This document shows, one piece after another, positions 1 to 7,336 of a stretch of 64,000 nt of DNA. Both the position numbers and the translations under genes were made by a program. The number at the start of each line of letters is the position of its first letter. The stretch's first letter is position 1. Source of the stretch: Bacteroidales bacterium (GTDB lineage: Bacteria > Bacteroidota > Bacteroidia > Bacteroidales > Muribaculaceae); NCBI GenBank assembly GCA_020860515.1, contig JAJBUG010000037.1:1-64000 (forward strand), read 5' to 3'. The notes under the pieces are model-generated. The model saw only the letters and a list, made by a program, of their open reading frames with translations. It was not told the origin of the DNA and made no database searches.

Positions 1-52
1 AGCGGATTGGGTTCGTGTCGAATCCCAGAAAGAGGTCTTGAAGGGTGTCCAT
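1..52 (-). CDS. Partial CDS, N-terminus only, unknown product
   Basis: An ATG at 52 on the minus strand opens a frame that runs off the window edge. The 17 visible residues begin MDTLQDLFLGFDTNP. The gene would start 18 nt after the stop of the small upstream frame at 71-265, which suits an operon. An in-frame rival start at 57 uses another frame (MQWTPF). Too short to name a family. Confidence 0.35.
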   Translation of the reverse strand, partial: MDTLQDLFLGFDTNPIR

Positions 53-70
53 TGCATTGATGTGATGAAG

Positions 71-265
71 TTAGTAATCGCCAGCAAAGTTAGCGAAAAT
101 CTGCGGAATCAGCAAAGGGGATTTGCTTGTTTGAAACATTTTCGCTAAGTTTGCCGACAAGTAAGGATTTTTTTCATTTTCCATAACATAGGAATACGAT
201 TGCAGTCCGCGAGGACGATTTTCCATCTCATTTAGGTATGATAACAATTGGTTATGTTTCGGCAC
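71..265 (-). CDS. Small hypothetical protein (64 aa)
   Basis: Open frame of 64 codons with a GTG start at 265 (MPKHNQLLSYL...FAGDY). I do not recognise it. It has no membrane segment or cysteine motif, and no convincing promoter or ribosome site. Its only contextual support is the next frame starting 18 nt downstream on the same strand. It could be a chance frame. Confidence 0.3.
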   Translation of the reverse strand: MPKHNQLLSYLNEMENRPRGLQSYSYVMENEKNPYLSANLAKMFQTSKSPLLIPQIFANFAGDY

Positions 266-296
266 CCAGCACAGCGATGCGCAGGGTGTTTTTTTT
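263..296 (+). terminator. Possible terminator hairpin with T8 tail
   Basis: CACCC (263-267) can pair with GGGTG (284-288), followed by eight T residues. Read on the plus strand this looks like an intrinsic terminator, but no plus-strand gene is visible just upstream. It may end an antisense transcript or be incidental. Confidence 0.3.
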
Positions 297-345
297 GCCC
301 GAGTTGTTAAACTTTGTTAATACGACAAAGAAAAGTGTAAATAAA

Positions 346-386
346 TTTGTTTACACCAAAAATTTGTTGTAACTTTGTGGTGTAAA
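346..386 (+). promoter_or_regulatory. Bacteroidota promoter inside a 9-bp inverted-repeat operator
   Basis: TTTG (346-349) and TAACTTTG (370-377) form a -33/-7 pair with 20 nt between them. TTTACACCA (350-358) and TGGTGTAAA (378-386) are perfect inverted repeats that bracket the -7 box. The geometry fits a repressor operator. The XRE-type protein encoded at 1030-1419 is the obvious candidate ligand; that link is inference. Confidence 0.55.
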
Positions 387-424
387 ACAAAAACAACAAG
401 TTCAACCGACAAATCAGACAGACA

Positions 425-664
425 ATGAAAGCAATCAAGACGAAACAGGAACTTATGGACAAGATGGCAAAGGCAGGCATCTGCGCAGAGGAACTGCCTC
501 TGACCGAAATCATCAGCCAGCACTTCACCGAAAAGTGCAGTCAGCCACGCTGCATCTTCTACGGAAAGAAGATGTACAGCGAATGCGGCGGCGACTGGCT
601 CTACACATCAGGCATCAAGGAAACGGTCGTTTTCTTCCGCAACCACGGCATTCAGATTGCTTGA
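425..664 (+). CDS. Hypothetical protein (79 aa), accessory cluster
   Basis: Starts MKAIKTKQELMDKMAKAG and sits about 45 nt after a well-formed promoter (346-377). It contains four cysteines: Cys20 and then Cys38, Cys43 and Cys54 in the second half. No signal peptide or membrane segment. I do not recognise the family. It is the first of three co-directional genes (425-1419), the last an XRE regulator, an arrangement common in cargo of integrated elements. The neighbouring tRNA-Arg gene is compatible with that, but no integrase is visible. Confidence 0.65.
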   Translation: MKAIKTKQELMDKMAKAGICAEELPLTEIISQHFTEKCSQPRCIFYGKKMYSECGGDWLYTSGIKETVVFFRNHGIQIA

Positions 665-727
665 CAACACTCAATCCTCTCTCCTTTCAACTTCCCACAA
701 TTCACAAACCAACAAAAACCAACAGAT

Positions 728-1030
728 ATGACAACCGAAGAAATCAGACAATCAGTAATCAATATGGGTGGCTTGACAACAGCCCAAGTGTGGGACAACC
801 CCAGCAACCGCTACCACTACGGCGAGGTCGTAGTAGATGACGACATTCTCGATGAGGTGATGGCTGGCGACCCCGAATCCTACGAGCTTGAAGACCCCGA
901 GGTAAGCGAGGCTTACGAAGTTATGAAAGGTGCGTTCTACACAGACTTCGCAGACTGCGAGAGCTTCCGCATCGTCCGCTACGATGTCAACGACACAACC
1001 ATTGGCTACCTGCTAACCTACGAAGCATAA
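728..1030 (+). CDS. Hypothetical acidic protein (100 aa)
   Basis: Begins MTTEEIRQSVINMGGLTT. Residues 37-70 are rich in Asp and Glu, and the protein ends in IGYLLTYEA. No known domain recognised. Its TAA overlaps the ATG of the next gene by one base (TAATG at 1028-1032), so it is probably translationally coupled to the XRE regulator. An acidic small protein next to a DNA-binding protein could be an antirestriction or DNA-mimic protein, but the sequence alone does not show that. Confidence 0.65.
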   Translation: MTTEEIRQSVINMGGLTTAQVWDNPSNRYHYGEVVVDDDILDEVMAGDPESYELEDPEVSEAYEVMKGAFYTDFADCESFRIVRYDVNDTTIGYLLTYEA

Positions 1031-1419
1031 TGGCAACGCTCACGAGCATCATCGACGGGGGTGTCTACAACGTCACCCCCTCAATCATCAACCCAGCCTG
1101 CTCCTACGGACAGCCAGTGTGGGAGGACGAGCTGGGCGTGGCAATCTGCCAAATGGGTATGGAGAAGGCCGCAGGCTACTCCCTGCAAATCGAGGATTGG
1201 GAGCAAATCTGCTTCGGCCTGCGCATCGCTCGGCAGAGGCAGGGGATAAGCATCCGCGACTTCGCCAAGCGGTGCGGAACGAACCTCATCACAATCCAGC
1301 GAATCGAAAAGGCGGTGTCCAAGCCTCGGCTCGACATCGTGTGCCGAATGGCAAGGCAGCTCGGCAAGCCATTGGCATTGCAGCACCTCGTTCCGCTGAT
1401 TGGCACGGCTGCGAAATGA
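1030..1419 (+). CDS. XRE-family helix-turn-helix regulator (129 aa)
   Basis: The C-terminal half (about residues 60-118) is a classic XRE/Cro-type helix-turn-helix: RIARQRQGISIRDFAKRCG, then a recognition-helix region ending in QRIEKAVSKP. The N-terminal 55 residues are unfamiliar and may bind a ligand or partner. It is coupled by a one-base overlap to the gene at 728. It probably represses the cluster promoter at 346-377, which carries a palindromic operator; that link is inference. A separate promoter and candidate small RNA follow immediately. Confidence 0.8.
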   Translation: MATLTSIIDGGVYNVTPSIINPACSYGQPVWEDELGVAICQMGMEKAAGYSLQIEDWEQICFGLRIARQRQGISIRDFAKRCGTNLITIQRIEKAVSKPRLDIVCRMARQLGKPLALQHLVPLIGTAAK

Positions 1420-1451
1420 TTTGCAGGTTTCGGGAATTATCCGTAACTTTG
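1420..1451 (+). promoter_or_regulatory. Promoter for a short transcript
   Basis: TTTG (1420-1423) and TAACTTTG (1444-1451) are spaced by 20 nt, a near-ideal Bacteroidota promoter. No long reading frame follows before the hairpin-T tract at 1495-1528, so the transcript is probably a small RNA. Confidence 0.6.
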
Positions 1452-1456
1452 CAAAC

Positions 1457-1530
1457 GATATGGTTGTCGCTTCCGACAAGGAGCCGCGGACACCAAGCCT
1501 CGGACTGCGAAGTTCGGGGCTTGTTTTTGG
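1457..1530 (+). ncRNA. Candidate small RNA with two hairpins
   Basis: About 74 nt between a promoter (1420-1451) and a terminator-like stem. Hairpin 1 is TTGTCG (1464-1469)/CGACAA (1474-1479) with a four-base loop. Hairpin 2 is AAGCCTCG (1495-1502)/CGGGGCTT (1515-1522), followed by GTTTTT. The linker is purine-rich. No match to an RNA family I know. The coordinates of the 5' end are estimated from the -7 box. Confidence 0.45.
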
Positions 1531-1580
1531 CTATAATCAGGCTTTGCAGACAATTTGCAGACAATTGCAGGCGACAGAAA

Positions 1581-1620
1581 ACCGCAACCGATTGATTCAA
1601 AGGTCGATTGCGGTCTTTCT
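1581..1620. terminator. Bidirectional terminator beside tRNA-Arg
   Basis: ACCGCAACCGA (1581-1591) pairs with TCGATTGCGGT (1604-1614) with one mismatch. It is followed by CTTTCTT on the plus strand and by a T-rich run on the minus strand. It can end the minus-strand tRNA-Arg transcript. Confidence 0.55.
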
Positions 1621-1695
1621 TGGTAGCCCCGCGGGGAATCGAACCCCGATCTAAGGTTTAGGAAACCTCTATTCTATCCGTTGAACTACAAGGCC
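1621..1695 (-). tRNA. tRNA-Arg (anticodon CCT)
   Basis: Reading the minus strand, GGCCTTG (1695-1689) pairs with CGGGGCT before an A discriminator and an encoded CCA. The D-arm, a GAGGT/ACCTT anticodon stem with loop TTCCTAA (anticodon CCT), and a GGTTCGATTCC T-arm are all present. It decodes AGG. tRNA-Arg 3' ends are frequent attachment sites for integrated elements; accessory genes lie on its 3' side (1-1.5 kb), but I see no duplicated end in the window. Confidence 0.93.
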
Positions 1696-1758
1696 TGGTC
1701 TTATTCGGATTGCAAAGTTACAAATTTTTATTGACAAATCGCCAAATGTGACCGTAAA

Positions 1759-1803
1759 AAATCCATCGCCAAATTTTAGCGATTAAAATTTGGCGATGGA
1801 TTT
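1759..1803. terminator. Perfect 19-bp bidirectional terminator
   Basis: The arms 1759-1777 and 1785-1803 are perfectly complementary, with a 7-nt loop. They are A/T-rich at both ends, so the hairpin can act on either strand. It sits just after the oxidoreductase operon (minus strand) and before the tRNA. Confidence 0.75.
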
Positions 1804-1819
1804 CATGTGTCCTTGACTT

Positions 1820-2356
1820 TTATCCTACCAGTTCACGGCCCTTTTCAATGGCCTTTTCGTTGATGGGAATCAGATGGTGATGGCGCTCGGGGAGCGTCTT
1901 CTTCAGCCCTCGGATCACTGCGTCGGTCGAGAGCAGATTGCGGGCCTTAAGCAGGGCGCCGAGCAGCACCATGTTGTATGCCTTGCTATTGCCAAGCTCC
2001 AGGGTAGCATCCAATGCGTCCACTGGGATGATGGTGATATCCTTGCGCTCAGGCTGATGGTGAATGCCGCTTGGGTCGTAGATCAGGGTGCCACCGGGGC
2101 GCACCTTGCTCTCGAACTTATCCAAGCTCTGCTGATTGAGCAGCACGGCAGTGTCGTAGCTGTTGAGCACCGGGCTCGATATGGGCTGGTCGCTGAGGAT
2201 TACAGTCACATTGGCAGTGCCGCCGCGCTGCTCAGGGCCGTAGGCAGGCATCCAAGTCACCTCAAGATTGTCCATAAGGCCGGCATAAGCCAAAATCTTG
2301 CCCATGGAGAGCACTCCTTGGCCTCCAAATCCGGCTATGATGATTTCTTCCTTCAT
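1820..2356 (-). CDS. 2-oxoacid:ferredoxin oxidoreductase, gamma subunit
   Basis: 178 aa, with the FGGQGV motif near the N-terminus (residues 9-14) and the GPEQRGG signature (about 40-46) of the POR/KOR gamma domain. With the alpha, beta and ferredoxin subunits it oxidatively decarboxylates a 2-oxoacid, linking CoA and reducing ferredoxin in the cytoplasm. It is the last gene of the operon, 17 nt after the beta gene, and the spacer contains a repeated ACTAAATC octamer. The substrate (branched-chain 2-oxoacid or 2-oxoglutarate) cannot be decided from the sequence. Confidence 0.9.
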   Translation of the reverse strand: MKEEIIIAGFGGQGVLSMGKILAYAGLMDNLEVTWMPAYGPEQRGGTANVTVILSDQPISSPVLNSYDTAVLLNQQSLDKFESKVRPGGTLIYDPSGIHHQPERKDITIIPVDALDATLELGNSKAYNMVLLGALLKARNLLSTDAVIRGLKKTLPERHHHLIPINEKAIEKGRELVG

Positions 2357-2373
2357 ATCACTAAATCACTAAA

Positions 2374-3150
2374 TCACTTATTCACTCCATCAGTATCCTT
2401 GATGTCGCCCAATGGATACTTCTCAGTCATGTGCTCCTTAAGCCATTCGTTGGCCTTTTCGGGTGTCATCTTCCAGCCAGAAGGGCAGTTGGATACTACC
2501 TCTACGATCGAGGTTCCCTTCTTGGCCAATGCATTCTGGAAGGCCTTCTTCAGGGCAGCCTTAGTCTTGCGCACGCCTGCTGGGTTGTAAACCTGCTGGC
2601 GTGTCACATAGCATGTGCCATCGAGCTGAGCCAAAATGTCGGCAATCTTAATCGGAAAACCGTTGAGGTCGGCTCGGCGACCGTAGGGGGTGGTAGATGT
2701 CTTTTGGCCAATCAGGGTAGTGGGAGCCATCTGGCCGCCAGTCATGCCATAGATGGCATTGTTGATGAAAACGATTACAATGTTCTCGCCTCGGTTGGCA
2801 GCGTGGATTGTCTCAGCAGTGCCGATAGCGGCCAAGTCGCCATCGCCTTGGTATGTGAATACCACCTTGTCGGGATTCAATCGGCTGATAGCAGTAGCCA
2901 CAGCTGTGGCGCGGCCATGGGCAGCCTCCACCCAGTCCACATCGATGTAATTATATGCGAACACTGAGCAGCCTACGGGCGAAATGCCGATGGTCTTGTC
3001 CTCAAGGCCAAGATCATCGATTACCTCAGCCACCAGCTTATGCACCACGCCATGGGCGCAGCCCGGGCAATAGTGGGTAATATTCTCGGTGAGCAGGCGC
3101 GGACGCTCGTACACCTTGTTTCCTTCTTTGATAATATCTTGTGTTGACAT
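2374..3150 (-). CDS. 2-oxoacid:ferredoxin oxidoreductase, beta (thiamine diphosphate) subunit
   Basis: 258 aa. The thiamine-diphosphate motif is visible as GDGDLAAIG followed about 25 residues later by NN (FINNAIYGMTGGQ). An early CPGCAHG segment is typical of the beta subunit. It carries the cofactor that attacks the 2-oxoacid. Encoded 24 nt downstream of the alpha gene and co-transcribed with it. Confidence 0.93.
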   Translation of the reverse strand: MSTQDIIKEGNKVYERPRLLTENITHYCPGCAHGVVHKLVAEVIDDLGLEDKTIGISPVGCSVFAYNYIDVDWVEAAHGRATAVATAISRLNPDKVVFTYQGDGDLAAIGTAETIHAANRGENIVIVFINNAIYGMTGGQMAPTTLIGQKTSTTPYGRRADLNGFPIKIADILAQLDGTCYVTRQQVYNPAGVRKTKAALKKAFQNALAKKGTSIVEVVSNCPSGWKMTPEKANEWLKEHMTEKYPLGDIKDTDGVNK

Positions 3151-3174
3151 TGCAGTATCTGATTAGGTGTACAA

Positions 3175-4269
3175 TTATTTGTTTTCTGCTTCGGGGAAAT
3201 CCTTCTGGAAGGCAGCCTCCACCTCATCGGGCGTAGGCACGATGCCGCCCATGCGACCGAAGTGGTAAACCGGCACGCGGCCATCCACTGCCAGCTTCAC
3301 ATCCTCGATCATCTGGCCAGCATTCAGTTCAACGCAAAGCATGCCTTTCACCCGCTTGCTCAGCTCCTCGATTGCCTTGGTGGGGAATGGCCACAGAGTG
3401 ATGGGGCGAATCAGGCCAATCTTGATGCCTCGGGCGCGCATCTCCTCGATTGCCTTGCGGCAGATGCGAGCCACGGTGCCGAAGGCTACGATCAGGTATT
3501 CAGCGTCGTCGCACATAAATTCCTCGTAGCGCACCTCGTTCTCTTCGATTTTCTTGTAGGTAGCTTGGAAGCGCTCGTTGTTCACCTCCATCTTGCTTGG
3601 GTCAAGCTCAAGCGAGGTGATTATGTTGCGCTGCTTGCGACCTCCCTTGCCGTTGGCAGCCCAGGGGCATTGCTGGCGCACTTCCTCGTCGGTGCGGCGG
3701 GGATGGTAAGGCGGCAGCACTACCTTCTCCATCATCTGGCCCACGATGCCGTCGGCAAGAATCATCACAGGATTGCAATATTTGAAAGCCAAATCCTTGG
3801 CCAAGCCTACGAAGTCGGCCATCTCCTGAACGCTGGCTGGCGAAAGCACGATCAGGCGGTAGTCGCCATGGCCGCCCCCCTTGGTAGCCTGGAAATAATC
3901 GGCTTGAGATGGCTGGATTGTGCCAAGGCCAGGACCGCCGCGCATTACATTCAGGATTACCGCCGGCAGCTCCGAAGCTGCAATATAGCTGATTCCCTCC
4001 ATCTTTAGGCTAATGCCGGGGCTCGACGATGAGGTCATCACTGCCTTGCCCGAGGCAGCGCCTCCGTATATCATGTTGATAGCGGCTACTTCGCTTTCGG
4101 CTTGTAGTACCACCATTCCCGTTTTTTCCCAGGGCATCTCTGCCTCCAAGGTTTCGAGCACCTCGCTCTGCGGGGTGATGGGGTAGCCGAAGTAGCCGTC
4201 GTAACCGTAGCGAATGGCAGCGTGAGCGATGGCTTCGTTGCCTTTCATCAATCTTACTTCTTCGTCCAT
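3175..4269 (-). CDS. vorB: 2-oxoacid:ferredoxin oxidoreductase, alpha subunit (VorB-type)
   Basis: 364 aa pyrimidine-binding subunit. The N-terminal GYPITPQSE (about residues 28-36), the SSSSPG stretch and MRGGPGLGT are hallmarks of the POR/KOR alpha subunit, followed by the transketolase-C-like domain. Bacteroides orthologues are commonly annotated as 3-methyl-2-oxobutanoate dehydrogenase VorB. The order is ferredoxin-alpha-beta-gamma on one transcript. It serves amino-acid fermentation or reductive carboxylation in anaerobes; the exact substrate is inference. Confidence 0.92.
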   Translation of the reverse strand: MDEEVRLMKGNEAIAHAAIRYGYDGYFGYPITPQSEVLETLEAEMPWEKTGMVVLQAESEVAAINMIYGGAASGKAVMTSSSSPGISLKMEGISYIAASELPAVILNVMRGGPGLGTIQPSQADYFQATKGGGHGDYRLIVLSPASVQEMADFVGLAKDLAFKYCNPVMILADGIVGQMMEKVVLPPYHPRRTDEEVRQQCPWAANGKGGRKQRNIITSLELDPSKMEVNNERFQATYKKIEENEVRYEEFMCDDAEYLIVAFGTVARICRKAIEEMRARGIKIGLIRPITLWPFPTKAIEELSKRVKGMLCVELNAGQMIEDVKLAVDGRVPVYHFGRMGGIVPTPDEVEAAFQKDFPEAENK

Positions 4270-4384
4270 TTTCTTTGGGTTGTGTTTAATTTCTTTTTAC
4301 GAGTAGATAGCAACTTAGTTTTAGGGATTAAGTCTTAAGGATTTAAGGGTTGTATTTTTAATCCTAAATCCCAAAACCCAAATC

Positions 4385-4612
4385 CTAAACTGTAATTCGG
4401 TAAACTTCGATGCAAGCATCTGGGCAAACCAGAGCGCACTGAGCGCATCCGATGCATGAATCGGGATGATTCATGAAAGCGAAATGATAGCCACGATCGT
4501 TAACTTCCTTGGGCTGCAGCAGCAGAGTGTCGGTGGGGCAGGCTACTACGCAGAGGTCGCAACCTTTGCAACGATTGATGTCGATGGTGACAGCGCCTTT
4601 TACTTTAGCCAT
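4385..4612 (-). CDS. 4Fe-4S ferredoxin (delta) subunit
   Basis: 75 aa with two CxxCxxCxxxCP clusters: CKGCDLCVVACP and CIGCAQCALVCP. It is first in the oxidoreductase operon and passes electrons from the thiamine subunit. The start at 4612 lies about 70 nt after a promoter (4682-4710). A 115-nt A/T-rich spacer of TTTAGG/CCTAAA-like short repeats separates it from the alpha gene. Confidence 0.92.
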   Translation of the reverse strand: MAKVKGAVTIDINRCKGCDLCVVACPTDTLLLQPKEVNDRGYHFAFMNHPDSCIGCAQCALVCPDACIEVYRITV

Positions 4613-4681
4613 AGTTGTTTGGTGTATGAAATTTTTATATGTCTACTGAGCTGTGATAATAATTTATTACGATTCAGTACA

Positions 4682-4710
4682 CAAAAGTAGTGAAAATTTT
4701 TGACATACAA
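4682..4710 (-). promoter_or_regulatory. Promoter of the oxidoreductase operon
   Basis: Minus strand TACTTTTG (4689-4682), with TTG (4710-4708) 18 nt upstream, matches the Bacteroidota sigma-70 promoter. Confidence 0.55.
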
Positions 4711-5044
4711 TAACTTTAACTAAGGTTTAACGTTTGGCACATTTCTTCATAAAATGTGCCAAATCGTGGATTTATTAGCCAAATCGACTGATTTTTAGGG
4801 ATTTGTAAGTTGTAGGCTTGATTTTATTAAGAATTGTCGCTAAATTTAGTGCGAAAATTTTTTAATTTTCTTTCATTTTGTAAGCCTGAAATACCGAAAC
4901 TGTGTCTTTCGGAGCTGCCTATACTTTCACTTTGTTACCGCTCTACAGACTTATAGGACCAAATAAGGTAATATTTTGTAACCATCTTGAAATTCAACGA
5001 AGTTCCTTTCCAGGCTCAGAGGGCCTTAACCTCTGGGCTGGGTT
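4711..5044. other. Gene-free A/T-rich spacer
   Basis: No coding frame is supported here. The far end (about 5010-5042) has an imperfect GC-rich hairpin, CCAGGCTCAGAG against CTCTGGGCTGG, just beyond the tamA stop codon; it probably ends the tamB-tamA transcript. The rest shows nothing I can assign. Confidence 0.5.
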
Positions 5045-7336
5045 TTAGAATGGGTAGCCGATGGCCAGGTGGAAGGCCAGGCTGGAGCCGAACGAGGTCA
5101 TATTGTAATAGCCGCTCTTGCCAGTATCGTAGGGCGCATGGATGCCAATGCCAAGGTCGCCACGAAGCACAAGCATGCCAATGTCGAAGCGCAAACCCAC
5201 GCCTGTGCCGGTGGCAAGGTCCTTGAAGAATGTCTTGCCCTGCAGCAAACCGCCTGGGCGTGCGTCATCTTTCTTCAGCAGCCACACATTTCCCGCATCC
5301 AAGAATATGGCACCATTGAGCGGCCCATAGATTGGGAATCGATACTCCACATTGGCCTCAAATTTGAACGTACCAGTCTGGTCGAAATACTGCCCCTTAG
5401 CATAAGGCACATGGTAACTGCCGGGGCCGATGCTGCGGGCTGTAAAGGCTCGCACCGAGTTGGCTCCGCCGCAGTAGAACTGCTCAGCGTATGGTACCTG
5501 GCTGCTATTGCCATAGGCATGGGCTGCACCCACAGCCACGCGGCTCACCAGCCACTGGTTAGTGCGCCCCAGGCGATGGCCCCACACTATCTGCGTGCTC
5601 CCCTTCACGAATTGCGAGAAAGGAGTGCCAAACAGATTCATTTCGCCAGTCTTCTTGCCAGCCAAGCGATAAATCGCCCACACCACATTACCTGCCTCCT
5701 GCACCGTAAAGGTCCAGTTGAAGGTGTTGCTGTAATCGATATCCATGTTGTAGGTGAAGGTATAGATCATCTGTGGTATGAACTGGCTTTGGAAGCTGAG
5801 CGCAATAGCCTGGTTAGCTGCCATGATCGAATCAAAGGCCTCGGTGGTGTGCATCAGGTTGGTGTAGGTGAACTTGAGCGGTGTCCACGAGTTCGACACG
5901 TATTTCGATGGGAACCAGTCATAGCTAATCGAAGTGTTGAATTGCGCCATCTTGAAATAGTGCGGACGGTTGAGCAGGTCAGCATTAAGCGTAAGACGAG
6001 TGTAATTTACATAACGCCGCTTGCCCTTCATAAACTTGGGCGCAAGCAATCGCGGGAAATACAGCGATCCCGTAAGGCCCACCTCGTAGCTGTTGAATAG
6101 GCTGCTCGAGTTATGGCCAGTCTGCCACTCATAGCTTCCGGTGAGGGTCACATTAAGTTGCTCGCCGCCGCCGAACACGTTGTGGTTGGTTACGCCCACT
6201 GCGAGTCCCGGACCAAGGTAGCTGTTGCTCTTCGACGACACATTGCCTTCGAGCGACACCTCAAGCGGCATGTCGAATGTAGCCGCCATGTTGATGTTGA
6301 CGGTTGGCTCCTTGGCTGTAGTGTCGGGCACAGCCTCGATATTGAGACCCTCGAATATTCCAAGGCGCGACAGATAGCTCTGAGTATTGTTGATGTCGCG
6401 CTGGCTTATCCACTTGCCTGGCCGGAAGGTCACATTGTCCTCGATTGTGGCAGTGCGCAGGCGCGAGGGCTTGTATTGCACCAGCGTGAGCCGCTTCAGC
6501 TCGATGGTGTCAGGCTCGCCACCGCCTGCATGGCGGTACACATCCATCGTGACCTTGCCAGTGCGATAGCGCTGCAGGGCGTACTTGGGGGTATTGGATG
6601 CCAGGTCGAGATGAATGTCAATGCGCTGGCGAGTATAAAAGCTGTCGGCTAAGTATTCGATGTACTCGGGGCGGAAGAAATAGTAGCCGCGATTGCGCAC
6701 GCCGTTGCTGATGCGGGTGCGGGCAGCGCTGAGCGAGTCCATGCAGAATCTTACGCCCGGCTTCAGATAACTGTCAAGCTGGGCCATGGAGTCGATCACA
6801 TGAATCAGGTGCGTGGAATCGGGAATCATCTTCACTGAGTCGATTAGATACTCAGGCCCCGGGTGCACGGTGTAGAGAATCGATGCTTTTTTGTGATTCT
6901 TCTTAGATTCCACCAATTCATAATTGGCCACGCCTCGGAAATAGCCGTTGTTGGCCATGATTTGGTCGAGCATTTTCACTCGCTGTTGCGGGCGCACATC
7001 GCTAACGAGCACTGGCTCCTGCACCATGTTATCGTACCAGCGGCGCTTCCAGCCTTTGGTGGAATCGGTCACATTCCAGTTGTTATATACCCAAAGGCCC
7101 ACAGGGAACAGGTGCCACATCTTCTTGTTAGGTGCCACATCCACAGCGGCTGTAAGCACCTCCTTCATGCTGCGCGAAAGCTTAGTGGTGTCGCTATAAT
7201 TCACCACATCCACGCCTTTCAGGCCAGTATAGAGGTATTCGCCCTCGGGAATTCGCCGAGTGGTGGAGCAGGCAGCCATTATGAGCAGAATGGTGGCAAC
7301 CGCAAAGATTGATAATATGTGGGGCCAGCGGTTCAT
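5045..7336 (-). CDS. tamA: TamA/BamA-family (Omp85) outer-membrane lipoprotein
   Basis: 763 aa. The N-terminus is a lipoprotein signal peptide with the lipobox LIMAAC (Cys22). POTRA-like repeats follow, then from about residue 370 a C-terminal Omp85 beta-barrel rich in aromatic beta-strands and ending in LAIGYPF with a terminal Phe. With TamB it helps insert beta-barrel proteins or move lipids to the outer membrane. Its ATG overlaps the TGA of tamB by one base (TGATG), so the two are translationally coupled. The lipid anchor is usual in Bacteroidota. Confidence 0.88.
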   Translation of the reverse strand: MNRWPHILSIFAVATILLIMAACSTTRRIPEGEYLYTGLKGVDVVNYSDTTKLSRSMKEVLTAAVDVAPNKKMWHLFPVGLWVYNNWNVTDSTKGWKRRWYDNMVQEPVLVSDVRPQQRVKMLDQIMANNGYFRGVANYELVESKKNHKKASILYTVHPGPEYLIDSVKMIPDSTHLIHVIDSMAQLDSYLKPGVRFCMDSLSAARTRISNGVRNRGYYFFRPEYIEYLADSFYTRQRIDIHLDLASNTPKYALQRYRTGKVTMDVYRHAGGGEPDTIELKRLTLVQYKPSRLRTATIEDNVTFRPGKWISQRDINNTQSYLSRLGIFEGLNIEAVPDTTAKEPTVNINMAATFDMPLEVSLEGNVSSKSNSYLGPGLAVGVTNHNVFGGGEQLNVTLTGSYEWQTGHNSSSLFNSYEVGLTGSLYFPRLLAPKFMKGKRRYVNYTRLTLNADLLNRPHYFKMAQFNTSISYDWFPSKYVSNSWTPLKFTYTNLMHTTEAFDSIMAANQAIALSFQSQFIPQMIYTFTYNMDIDYSNTFNWTFTVQEAGNVVWAIYRLAGKKTGEMNLFGTPFSQFVKGSTQIVWGHRLGRTNQWLVSRVAVGAAHAYGNSSQVPYAEQFYCGGANSVRAFTARSIGPGSYHVPYAKGQYFDQTGTFKFEANVEYRFPIYGPLNGAIFLDAGNVWLLKKDDARPGGLLQGKTFFKDLATGTGVGLRFDIGMLVLRGDLGIGIHAPYDTGKSGYYNMTSFGSSLAFHLAIGYPF

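Noticed and set aside
1..1695. Integrated element with tRNA-Arg as attachment site
   Set aside because: The accessory content and tRNA position are suggestive, but there is no integrase and no duplicated tRNA end inside the window.
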